In this document: positions 18,525 through 26,037 of the stretch, piece by piece | How positions within the stretch are numbered: the stretch's first letter is position 1 | Layout of the letters: every line of letters begins with the position of its first letter | Assembly: GCA_013288145.1 (NCBI GenBank) | Contig: JABDCJ010000014.1 | Location: 1-43,517 of the forward strand | Source: Nitrososphaerota archaeon | GTDB lineage: Archaea > Thermoproteota > Nitrososphaeria > Nitrososphaerales > CADDZS01 | Length of the DNA: 43,517 nt | Direction of reading: 5' to 3' | The notes under the pieces: generated by a model | The model's input: the letters and a program-made list of their open reading frames with translations, nothing else | Told to the model about the DNA's origin: nothing | The model's database searches: none | Position numbers and translations under genes: made by a program

Positions 18525-18932
18525 ATGGAAAGACCTTTGCCTATAATCTCTCATCTCTCTGAGCCCTTCTGGCAAGCTGCACGCAAACATAATCTTGTTT
18601 TGCAAAAATGCGAAAACTGTGGCAGCTATCAATGGTATCCCAAAGCCTGGTGTATAAATTGTGGATCAACTCGTTTAGATTGGGAGAAGGTTACTGGTTT
18701 TGGGACTATCTATTCGTACACGATCATCAGGCATGCGAAAGCCAACCCTGCGTTTTCCCAAGACGTGCCATACGCAATAGTCGTCGTTGTGCTGGATGAA
18801 GGTCCAAGAATGTATGGAAGGTTGCTGGATTATCCGATTGAGAAGATCGAGATTGGAACCCGAGTTAAGGTGGTTTTCGAAGACGTAACTGATTCCATCG
18901 CCTTACCGCAATTTACACCTATCGAGAAATAA
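18525..18932 (+). CDS. DUF35 OB-fold protein with zinc ribbon, partner of the thiolase-like protein
   Basis: A 135-residue protein with an N-terminal rubredoxin-like zinc ribbon (Cys29, Cys32, Cys43 and Cys46) followed by an OB-fold domain recognisable by GFGTIYSYTIIRHA and the PYAIVVVVLDEGP strands. Such proteins bind acyl-CoA and form complexes with thiolases or Ltp2-type aldolases. The zinc ligands are complete. It lies 12 bases after the thiolase-like gene and 12 bases before the CoA-transferase, so the three almost certainly form one operon. Confidence 0.92.
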   Translation: MERPLPIISHLSEPFWQAARKHNLVLQKCENCGSYQWYPKAWCINCGSTRLDWEKVTGFGTIYSYTIIRHAKANPAFSQDVPYAIVVVVLDEGPRMYGRLLDYPIEKIEIGTRVKVVFEDVTDSIALPQFTPIEK

Positions 18933-18937
18933 GGAGG
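18931..18937 (+). promoter_or_regulatory. Strong ribosome binding site before the CoA-transferase
   Basis: AAGGAGG overlaps the DUF35 stop codon and precedes the GTG start at 18945 by 7 bases. It is the clearest Shine-Dalgarno site in the window and sits inside an operon, where leaderless initiation is impossible. Confidence 0.7.
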
Positions 18938-18944
18938 TTCGCCT

Positions 18945-20144
18945 GTGAACGGGCCGTTGGATGGGCTTAAAGTTCTGGACGTCGGGACAGTTCTCGCTGC
19001 GCCAATAGCTGCGACTCTTCTGGCTGATTTGGGAGCCGAAGTTCTGAAAATCGAGCATCCAAGGGGCGATTCAATTCGAACTTGGGGAGTGAACAAGAAT
19101 GGAGCCTACCTTCTATGGAAAGTTGTTAACCGGAACAAGAAGTCGATAACTCTCAATCTTAGCAATCCGGAAGGACAAGAAATTTTCAGAAGACTCGCCA
19201 AGGATTCTGATATTGTAATCGAGAACTTTAGACCTGGAACTATGAATCGGTGGAATATCGGAATCGATCAATTGCGCAAGATCAATCCGCAGATAATAAT
19301 GATAAGCATTAGCGGCTGGGGTCAGAATGGACCCTATAGCAATAAACCCGGCTATGGAACCCTCGCCGAAGGCATAAGTGGGTTTGCGCAACTTAATGGA
19401 CCTGAAGACAGTCCACCTACGCTTCCTCCGGTTGGCATGGCCGACGGAACTAGTGGCCTTTTTGCGGCGTTTGCTGCTCTAGCAGCCATATTCCATCGGG
19501 AAATTAACGGGGGTAGGGGGCAACATGTCGATATCAGTCTCTATGAATCCCTGTACACGCTCCTTGGTTTTACAAATGTTCCGGTAACGCAGTATGATCA
19601 ACTCGGGGTTATTCCCCATCGAATGGGAAACAGGACGAATTTCGAAAGTCCGAGAAACCTCTACAAGACAAAAGATGATAGATGGATTTCAATATCTTCT
19701 ACAAACGAAAGCATGGCGAAAAGAATCTTCACAGCCATGGGGATGGAAAAACTTCTAGAAGATCCAAGATTTGAGAATAATGATAAACGCCTAGAAAATA
19801 TCGATGAAGTTGATCGTATCGTTTCGGAATGGATGAGCCGGCACGACAGCGAGGAAGTGTTGAGCTTATTCGAGAAAAATGAAGCGACTGCTGGCATCGT
19901 TTACGACGTGAAAGACATGTTCGAGGACGAGCACTTTCGCGCAAGGGAGAATATCGTAACCGTAATGGATAGCGAACTCGGACCTATGAAAACTCATGGT
20001 ATTTTTCCAATTTTTCGAGACACTCCAGGAGTAATTCAAAACTCTGGTTTGCCTTTAGGGCAAAATAATGAGGAAATATACATGAAAAGACTGGGCCTGA
20101 GTGAAAAAGAATTACTCGCTCTGAAAGAAAAAAATGTTATTTGA
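18945..20144 (+). CDS. CoA transferase, family III (CaiB/BaiF type)
   Basis: Family III CoA transferases move CoA between carboxylic acids in the cytoplasm. The N-terminus GLKVLDVGTVLAAP with the AATLLADLGAEVLKIE helix, VIENFRPG and the GQHVDISLYES motif with the catalytic Asp (residue 196) are all characteristic, and the 399-residue length is standard. GTG is supported as start by the strong ribosome binding site. As third gene of the thiolase-like/DUF35 operon it could supply the acyl-CoA substrate by activating a free acid derived from amino acid breakdown. The natural acid is unknown. Confidence 0.92.
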   Translation: MNGPLDGLKVLDVGTVLAAPIAATLLADLGAEVLKIEHPRGDSIRTWGVNKNGAYLLWKVVNRNKKSITLNLSNPEGQEIFRRLAKDSDIVIENFRPGTMNRWNIGIDQLRKINPQIIMISISGWGQNGPYSNKPGYGTLAEGISGFAQLNGPEDSPPTLPPVGMADGTSGLFAAFAALAAIFHREINGGRGQHVDISLYESLYTLLGFTNVPVTQYDQLGVIPHRMGNRTNFESPRNLYKTKDDRWISISSTNESMAKRIFTAMGMEKLLEDPRFENNDKRLENIDEVDRIVSEWMSRHDSEEVLSLFEKNEATAGIVYDVKDMFEDEHFRARENIVTVMDSELGPMKTHGIFPIFRDTPGVIQNSGLPLGQNNEEIYMKRLGLSEKELLALKEKNVI

Positions 20145-20158
20145 GCATCAAATGGTCC

Positions 20159-21121
20159 TCAGAAGAATTCCTGAATCGCGCTACCTCTCATTCCGGCGCT
20201 CAAAGCTACAATCAATTTCACGCGAGCCTTTATTCCGGATGTGTTGTTTGCTAAGATAACTCCTTCCTTGGCGAGAGAGTAAGGGCTCCCCTCGAAGTCA
20301 AGAGCAGGTTGATTTATCGGCCCAGAGATGCAGCGAGATACTAGAACTATTGCGACACCCTTAGTCAATGCCTTTCTGATTGAAGGTACAAGAGCTGGTG
20401 TAACATCTCCCCCACCAAAACCTTCGATTACGATTCCGTTTGATCCGAGATTTAAGGCAGATTCGAGCATTGAACCATCCAGCCCGACACAGCATCGAAG
20501 TAAGTCAACTCGCGCACTGATTTGTTCGGGTTTCACGTGTTCATGTCTTAGAACAGAGTTGCTTAGAATCACGTTTCCACCTGAAACAAAGCCGAGGGGC
20601 CCAAAACCTGGTGATTGAAAAGATGCCACACTACTTGTATTTGTTTTAGAAACGTATTTTGCATGATGAATTTCTCCATTCATAACAACCACGACTCCGA
20701 TTTTTTTGAGCTTCTCCGAGGTGGCCGCCAAAATTGCGCTCTCTAGATTATAGTCGGTATCGGAGCTGATATGGATCCGGCTGCGCATCGAGCCAGTAAC
20801 GATTACCGGTATGTCAGTATCTAGAGTTAGATCTAGAAAGTAAGCATTCTCTTCAAGAGTATCGGTACCCATCGTTACAACAATACCATCCGGCTTATTC
20901 TCGCTTATCGCCTTCTGAATTGTCTTGCTTAGATTCAAGAGATCGTTGAATAGAATAGCAGGACTGGGAACTCGTATGAAATCGACCGAAGTGACAGACG
21001 CTATTTGAAGAATTGAACTTACGCTCGCCACTAATTCTCCTGCACTCAGCATCACAAATTCGCCGTTCCTAACGTCTTCTGCTATAGTACCTCCTGTTCC
21101 AACAAGAAGAATCTGCTTCAT
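20159..21121 (-). CDS. L-asparaginase/glutaminase family amidohydrolase
   Basis: A 320-residue asparaginase that hydrolyses asparagine (or a related amide) to the acid and ammonia. Both catalytic threonine sites are intact: Thr12 in GTGGTIA and Thr86-Asp87 in MGTDTLEE, with the supporting Lys159 in SKTNTS. The C-terminal domain shows GSNGIVIEGFGGGD. No signal peptide is seen, so the protein is cytoplasmic. ATG follows a TATA-like CTTAAAAAAG at about 28 bases. The gene is convergent with the CoA-transferase, with 14 bases between stops, and shares orientation with the aminotransferase upstream. Asparaginase plus transaminase is a simple route from asparagine to oxaloacetate (inference). Confidence 0.92.
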   Translation of the reverse strand: MKQILLVGTGGTIAEDVRNGEFVMLSAGELVASVSSILQIASVTSVDFIRVPSPAILFNDLLNLSKTIQKAISENKPDGIVVTMGTDTLEENAYFLDLTLDTDIPVIVTGSMRSRIHISSDTDYNLESAILAATSEKLKKIGVVVVMNGEIHHAKYVSKTNTSSVASFQSPGFGPLGFVSGGNVILSNSVLRHEHVKPEQISARVDLLRCCVGLDGSMLESALNLGSNGIVIEGFGGGDVTPALVPSIRKALTKGVAIVLVSRCISGPINQPALDFEGSPYSLAKEGVILANNTSGIKARVKLIVALSAGMRGSAIQEFF

Positions 21122-21143
21122 AGTTAGTGAATGAAGGATGTTG

Positions 21144-21153
21144 CTTTTTTAAG
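21144..21153 (-). promoter_or_regulatory. TATA-like box for the asparaginase gene
   Basis: The minus strand reads CTTAAAAAAG, centred about 28 bases before the ATG. Confidence 0.45.
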
Positions 21154-21246
21154 TTCTGAGATAAAGCAGGAATTTATACATCCGAATTAACGCAGCATTT
21201 CCACCGAATACCGCCTAACTTGAAGAAATTATCTTGACTGGAGCAT

Positions 21247-22464
21247 CTAGTTATTAGGATGATATTGTCCCACGGCTTTCGCAGCTCGTTCGAGACCTTC
21301 TTTAATCCTCTCCATACCGATATTGTATCCTACTCGGAGATGCCCATCCCTCAAATAAGCTACGCCTGGATTGAGGAAGACCTTCCCGTGTTCTAGAATG
21401 AATCCTGCGAAATCGACAGAATCATTCGTGAAATTCCTTATGCTTGGAAAGGTCATTATTGCTCCTTCAGGCTTAAAGCAGGGCAAACCCATCTCTACAA
21501 GTCTTGAATGAACAAAATCCCTCTTTCTTTGTTGTTCACTAATGACGGGCTTAATCCATTCGGACAAATTCGCGAGATGTGCTTCGGAAGCGATTTGTAA
21601 GAGAGGTGGACTAAACTGGTTCTGCCAGAACATTAGCTTCTCCAGCCGATCAATGATCGTTGCTGGCCCAACTGCCCACCCTACCCGCCAGTCAAACAAT
21701 CCTGTTTTCGTAAGACTGTTAACAACCACCGTACGTTCTTTCATTCCTGAAAGAGAGGCGATACTGATGTGCTTTCGATCATCATAGAGCCAATTCCATA
21801 GAACCTCGTCCGAAATAACAACCAAGTCATGACGACGGGCAATGTCGGCCATACCTTCGAGTTCGTCAATGGTCAATACATGTCCGGAAGGATTATGCGG
21901 CGTGTTGACTATCAATAGCTTGGTCTTTGGTGTTACTGCTTTCTCGATTCTTATCGAATCAAAGCGATAGCCGTCTTCCAACCTCAAATCTATGAAGACA
22001 GGTACTCCTTCCGCGAGTCGCACTATCTCGTCATATGGAAGTCCTGGCGTAAACATGAGTACTTCATCCCCGGGATTCACAGTGGCTTGAATAGCGTTAT
22101 ACAGTGCCTGCATCGACCCTCCACCTGTAACTAGGACTTCCTTGTTAGGATCGACCTCGTTCTGAATGACATTACCTTCCACTTGAGCAATAAGGTTCCT
22201 GAAACTCATGATGCCCCGGGGTAAAGGCTCGGGCCACCCAGAATCAATCGCCTTCTTTACAAGATCCTTTACCTTTTGGGGCGGAGATGCGAATTCGCCA
22301 TAAGGCTGCTCTACGACATAACCGGAGAGGTCAACTACATCAAGTCCTCTTTCTTTCATCTCTTTCATTTTTGCCTTGAGCTGAGTTCGACCCTTCTGAA
22401 GATTGGAACTAGCAACCCTTCGAGCAATAAGGTTCTTGGGAGCATTGACAGTAGTTTGCGACAT
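21247..22464 (-). CDS. Class I/II PLP-dependent aminotransferase (paralogue 3)
   Basis: A third member of the aminotransferase set, most like the one at 3.5 kb. Both have the VDLSGYVVEQPYG/IDMSGYLIERPYG block, NTPHNPSGH, SDEVLW, the PLP lysine in SLTKTGLFDWRVGW and a FWQNQFSPP segment. The reading frame extends 17 codons further upstream, but a good TATA box lies between, 29 bases before this ATG, so the shorter form (405 residues) is chosen. The gene lies upstream of asparaginase on the same strand. The near-identical active-site blocks in paralogues 1 and 3 suggest similar substrates. Confidence 0.91.
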   Translation of the reverse strand: MSQTTVNAPKNLIARRVASSNLQKGRTQLKAKMKEMKERGLDVVDLSGYVVEQPYGEFASPPQKVKDLVKKAIDSGWPEPLPRGIMSFRNLIAQVEGNVIQNEVDPNKEVLVTGGGSMQALYNAIQATVNPGDEVLMFTPGLPYDEIVRLAEGVPVFIDLRLEDGYRFDSIRIEKAVTPKTKLLIVNTPHNPSGHVLTIDELEGMADIARRHDLVVISDEVLWNWLYDDRKHISIASLSGMKERTVVVNSLTKTGLFDWRVGWAVGPATIIDRLEKLMFWQNQFSPPLLQIASEAHLANLSEWIKPVISEQQRKRDFVHSRLVEMGLPCFKPEGAIMTFPSIRNFTNDSVDFAGFILEHGKVFLNPGVAYLRDGHLRVGYNIGMERIKEGLERAAKAVGQYHPNN

Positions 22465-22488
22465 GAGGTACAAAATGCCTAAGGAGAA

Positions 22489-22497
22489 TATATAAAC
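22489..22497 (-). promoter_or_regulatory. TATA box for aminotransferase paralogue 3
   Basis: The minus strand reads GTTTATATA, centred 29 bases before the ATG at 22464. It lies inside the longer reading frame and so rules against the upstream start. Confidence 0.65.
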
Positions 22498-22603
22498 AAT
22501 CAAACATGGAGCCAAAGAACTACAGAAGATGATTACTGACGGGCACGCAAAAAATTTGATTGCCCGTTCGAAATGTTGATGCTATTTTTTCAGTGAAATT
22601 CGT

Positions 22604-23836
22604 TTGTTGTCTGAATTTCAGACATTCCTTGCAACTTCATTCGTTGGAAATTTTGTCGGACCAATCTTTGCGATACTGTTACCCCTGATGGCCTACCATT
22701 TAGGCGCTAGCACATTCCAGATTGGACTCGTAGGAGGAGTAACATTTTCACTTTATAGTTTTGTGCCTTTTGTTGCTGGATCATATTCGGACACTCTGAA
22801 AACGCGAAAGATCTTCATAATTTTCGCTCTAGTCCTGCTTGTATTAACATCTGCACTTTATTCGCAAGTCCAGAATACCGCGGAGATAATCGTCCTGAGA
22901 CTCTTTGAAGGGCTAGCTTGGTCGATTTTTTGGCCGCTTCTTGATGCCATGGTCAGTGAAGAAACGAGCCAAGACGTACGAAAATCTCTCACCGTCTACA
23001 ATGTCACCTTGTCTTCCGCTTCCATTATCGGACCTGTTGTTGGTGGATTCTTGCTCGTTGCATTTGCCGATATTCGCAACGCTTTCGTGGTAACAACGAT
23101 TCTGTTGAGTGTAACGCTTCTGTTGAATTTGATAAGATTCAAAAAACAACCCAATCGTGGGACAGCTACAAACTTTGGAACCTATGAGTCGGCGGATAAA
23201 CCATTGGGAGTCAAGATTTCGGAGAACTTAGACAGCGGGTTTGCGAGGAGAAATCGAATATTGATTTTGATCGTGGTTCTTCCCTTCGTCTCCGCCATAC
23301 GAGGTATTCTCTTCACGTTTCTTGCTCCGCTTGGTCAATCTGTTGGGGTGCCCGAGTTTCTCTTGGGTTCGATCGCGTTTGCTTTCGGCGCAGGGCGTAC
23401 TTTCGCATTCTCGCTGAATTTGCGAGCCGATTTCAGGGAACGACTTTTGGGATCTAGGAAGATCGGGACCAACATACTCCTACTTTTGACATTGGCAAGT
23501 ATAGCAGGGGTCATACCTCTGATACCCGATAAGACTGGCACGACTTATCTTATTTCGTTGGGATTCACTGGCATCGCTACTGGTTTGACGACCGCCCTAG
23601 CTCAAGTAGAACTGATCGCAAGTTCGGATCCGAAGAAAAGAGGTAGAAATGCTGGCATCTTGGAATCATGCATTGGAATCGGATTGTCTGCGGGACCAAT
23701 AATTGCAGGGATTACCGCACGAGGATCTCTCTCTAAGCCACTGTTGGTTGCACCGGCAGGACTAGTAATAATTATTCCAGTTACTCTATGGTTGATTCGA
23801 AGGGAAAGTCGAATCATGCGAACTACTGTCAGATGA
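22604..23836 (+). CDS. MFS transporter
   Basis: A 410-residue major facilitator protein with about 12 hydrophobic segments in two halves and a motif A-like loop GSYSDTLKTRKI between segments 2 and 3. The central loop (about residues 185-215) is polar. The protein would move a small solute, or export a drug-like compound, by ion coupling; the substrate is not predictable. The start is TTG, directly following an A/T-rich stretch; no ATG is available near the first membrane segment. It is divergent from the aminotransferase/asparaginase unit, sharing a 139-base intergenic region. Confidence 0.88.
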   Translation: MLSEFQTFLATSFVGNFVGPIFAILLPLMAYHLGASTFQIGLVGGVTFSLYSFVPFVAGSYSDTLKTRKIFIIFALVLLVLTSALYSQVQNTAEIIVLRLFEGLAWSIFWPLLDAMVSEETSQDVRKSLTVYNVTLSSASIIGPVVGGFLLVAFADIRNAFVVTTILLSVTLLLNLIRFKKQPNRGTATNFGTYESADKPLGVKISENLDSGFARRNRILILIVVLPFVSAIRGILFTFLAPLGQSVGVPEFLLGSIAFAFGAGRTFAFSLNLRADFRERLLGSRKIGTNILLLLTLASIAGVIPLIPDKTGTTYLISLGFTGIATGLTTALAQVELIASSDPKKRGRNAGILESCIGIGLSAGPIIAGITARGSLSKPLLVAPAGLVIIIPVTLWLIRRESRIMRTTVR

Positions 23837-24153
23837 AGTGATACAACCCTAAACCGGTAAGGATGATTCCCAAAAATCTGTTAAGAGGGAAAAATATTGT
23901 GGAAGTTAATAAATCAAACTCTCGAAAGGTATTACCCAGCTCTGAGAAACGTCTTCATCCGATTCGATTTGGGTTGAAAGATAGGCTGTGAAGTTCGCGA
24001 CGCTTCTAGGACCACACAACCTAAGATTCCAAGAGATCCTCTGCGAGAAACACCACAGAGAACTTCACGGCATAGACAAGAAAAAACGTGACTTGCGATA
24101 GTAGACTATCTAGACTTAGAGCAAATTGGTCGAGTTCCAAGCCTCGAATGGAT
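23837..24153. other. Intergenic region with a spaced inverted repeat
   Basis: No gene is convincing in these 317 bases. The notable structure is a 9-bp perfect inverted repeat, GTGAAGTTC at 23988-23996 and GAACTTCAC at 24060-24068, which could close a long hairpin of about 80 bases. The plus strand from 23988 also encodes a 37-residue open frame beginning with GTG that contains a CEKHH segment, but nothing supports its translation. No tRNA-like arms or TATA-linked gene were seen. Confidence 0.4.
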
Positions 24154-25317
24154 TCATACGGGAACATGATCAGGGCAATAGTATTTTTTCAAGACAATTC
24201 CTTTAGACGAAACATGATTCGCGCAAAGAGCCCGACCGCAAGAAGCACAATTCTTTCCATGATCTTTACAAGCTAGATTCCCACACTCATCGCACAGAAG
24301 GACGGCTTGATTACTTTGGTGTCTTTGACCAACGGTACAATAGAGAAAATCATCTGCGAGTAATCTGTTGGTTGTTGCCTGTAATACGCGAGAATATGTC
24401 CTGCTCTTGAACGTAAAGTAAGCAGAAATTAGCGGAATATTAACCAGCTTTATCGAAACAACTCGAACATTATTTTGGGAAGGTCTTAACGTCTTGGTGG
24501 ATACTGTTCCATTTTTCAGTTTGCGAGAAAATGTCTCGGATAGATTTTTAGCAATTTCAATCTGCGCAAGCCTTTCTGCTTCACCTTTAGTGACATTCAC
24601 AGGGTTTGCGTTAAACTTTGAGAAGGGTCCCTTTTCAGCAATCTCTGATCTCCCAAGTTCCACTTGCTGAAACGTGCTGCATCCGATGAAACCACCTGAC
24701 ATTGCAATCGTGGGTATGTTGCCAGAGTGAACCGCAAAGTCAACCACTCCCCCCTTTTGTCCTTCAAGGACAATTAGCCCCTTGCTCGCAAGATTCACCC
24801 GTTCATACAAGAAATTCCCTTGAGTGAAGCTGTCGTACTCCACGAAATAGTAAGGTGCATAAAGCAGATCAAGCTTGGGTGGTCCCACGCCATCTGGTAA
24901 ACCGTTTAGAAGAGAATCTCGAAATCTAATCGATATTGAAAGCGCGTAGACTGACTTTTCCCCGACAGGTCCCGTGATAAGATCTTTGCCCATTGTGAGT
25001 TTGAATTGTGCTCTAAAAGCCCCGTCAATGTCGTTGAGGTGCCAAGGATATAGGGAGATAAACTTTAAGTGATTTTTGTAATAGTGTCCCTTCTTCCAAC
25101 GCATGTCCTCTTTGTATTTGTTCCGGAGCACAGGGTTGGAAACATCGATCAAGCCCCAGAATTCCACATATACGTTATAGTCCGGCAGAAAAAAATCTGG
25201 TTTGCTGATGTTGTCTCTGAACGCCGAGAGATCCGTTTTGGCTTGTGATTCGTAAGAATACTTGATCTTGTTTATGTAAAAGTAGTCAGCTATTTGCTTT
25301 TCGGCCTGACTCTTCAC
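24154..25317 (-). CDS. Putative PD-(D/E)xK nuclease with C-terminal zinc-binding domain
   Basis: The N-terminal 110 residues look like a restriction-endonuclease fold: Glu6 (KSQAEKQIADYF), Asp41 (KPDFFLPDY), Glu52 (VYVEFWG) and a Lys75-Lys76 pair before GHYYKN, the order expected for this nuclease class. A central region of about 230 residues matches no family I know. The last 47 residues carry paired Cys/His motifs (CDECGNLACKDH, CASCGRALCANH, CPDH), a B-box/RING-like double zinc site. The frame is open to 25395, but GTG at 25317 has GAGGAG 5 bases upstream and overlaps the stop of a short upstream frame, so it is chosen. It is a DNA- or RNA-cutting protein of unknown target, possibly defensive given the virus relic beside it (inference). 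Confidence 0.6.
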   Translation of the reverse strand: MKSQAEKQIADYFYINKIKYSYESQAKTDLSAFRDNISKPDFFLPDYNVYVEFWGLIDVSNPVLRNKYKEDMRWKKGHYYKNHLKFISLYPWHLNDIDGAFRAQFKLTMGKDLITGPVGEKSVYALSISIRFRDSLLNGLPDGVGPPKLDLLYAPYYFVEYDSFTQGNFLYERVNLASKGLIVLEGQKGGVVDFAVHSGNIPTIAMSGGFIGCSTFQQVELGRSEIAEKGPFSKFNANPVNVTKGEAERLAQIEIAKNLSETFSRKLKNGTVSTKTLRPSQNNVRVVSIKLVNIPLISAYFTFKSRTYSRVLQATTNRLLADDFLYCTVGQRHQSNQAVLLCDECGNLACKDHGKNCASCGRALCANHVSSKGIVLKKYYCPDHVPV

Positions 25318-25427
25318 AAGTTCTCCTCGCAAAGTCCTGCTCGGTTTGCCATAATCCCTCCTGTCAGGTATCGTTGCAACGCTATCCAAACACAAGCATC
25401 AAGGAGTTCGTCTCTGAAAATTGACAT
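25314..25427 (-). CDS. 37-residue ORF overlapping the nuclease start
   Basis: The ATG lies 28 bases from a TATA-like box. The frame runs for 37 residues (start MSIFRDELLDACVW, end RAGLCEENL) and its TGA overlaps the nuclease GTG as GTGA. That is the usual geometry of translational coupling. It resembles no family I know. It may be a leader peptide or small partner, or the original N-terminus of the nuclease displaced by a frameshift. Confidence 0.4.
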   Translation of the reverse strand: MSIFRDELLDACVWIALQRYLTGGIMANRAGLCEENL

Positions 25428-25450
25428 TAAAGAGGAGTGTATTTCCGGTC

Positions 25451-25459
25451 TTTATTTAG
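25451..25459 (-). promoter_or_regulatory. TATA box for the mini-ORF and nuclease
   Basis: The minus strand reads CTAAATAAA, centred about 28 bases before the ATG at 25427. Confidence 0.45.
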
Positions 25460-25533
25460 AATCTAGTCGGTTCGCCGTACAAGGGTAAAAATCTCTTTCT
25501 AGAAAGTATTGCGAACCCGGAAACATGATCCCT

Positions 25534-25700
25534 ACTCACAACATTCCTTCGCTGGTTAGCGTCGCAAATTCGATGGTTGAAATTGCAAACCGGCAAGTCT
25601 AGATCTCTGGAAATTCTATTCGTCATTGTTTACTGTAGCCACTTCTAACATACGGGGGTTATGCTTCAATCCAGGTCTCTACAGCGGCGCGGAGCACGGC
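25534..25700 (+). pseudogene. Decayed 3' fragment of a family 5 solute-binding protein gene
   Basis: This stretch aligns base for base with 2375-2540 of the intact binding-protein gene (for example CATTCCTTCGCTGGT and AATCCAGGTCTCTACAGC), with substitutions, a small deletion near 25605 and an in-frame stop. It ends abruptly without the final codons. The rest of 25428-25839 holds no recognisable gene. It is a remnant of a paralogous gene, in plus orientation, next to the virus relic. Confidence 0.8.
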
Positions 25701-25839
25701 ATTGTTTTTGATTTCTGAATTCAGTTTCGTTGCCGGTTGTATGGTAGCAGTTGAAGGAGAATATTCGTCAGAGGAGATATGGGCAGCAATGACCTGACCA
25801 ACCAAAAACGCGGATACATGGACTCATTCCTGAATTGGG

Positions 25840-26034
25840 TCATCGCTTCTTTCTCCCATTCATCATTATTTCCCATTCAGGATGCTCCCGGTGCATGTGA
25901 ACGTGAATCGAAAACCCAGAAGGATTCTCGTAATCGAAAATGCGATCTCCACAGAAAGGACAAGCTCGAATGGTTACAGTACCTCTTGCCGTTCGCTCAG
26001 TCCCTACAATGAATTCTGTATAATTATCAGCCAT
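25840..26034 (-). CDS. Small zinc-finger protein of the virus relic
   Basis: A 64-residue protein with CPFCG followed by a HVHMHREHPE segment, a C2H2-type single zinc finger. It starts 3 bases after the terminase stop on the same strand, so it belongs to the same transcription unit. Small zinc-finger proteins are common in archaeal viruses; its target is unknown. Nothing viral follows it: the next sequence downstream is the binding-protein fragment. Confidence 0.65.
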   Translation of the reverse strand: MADNYTEFIVGTERTARGTVTIRACPFCGDRIFDYENPSGFSIHVHMHREHPEWEIMMNGRKKR

Positions 26035-26037
26035 AAG

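Noticed and set aside
23988..24101. 37-residue ORF starting at GTG on the plus strand
   Set aside because: An in-frame stop lies two codons upstream, no TATA or ribosome site is at correct distance and no family resemblance is seen.
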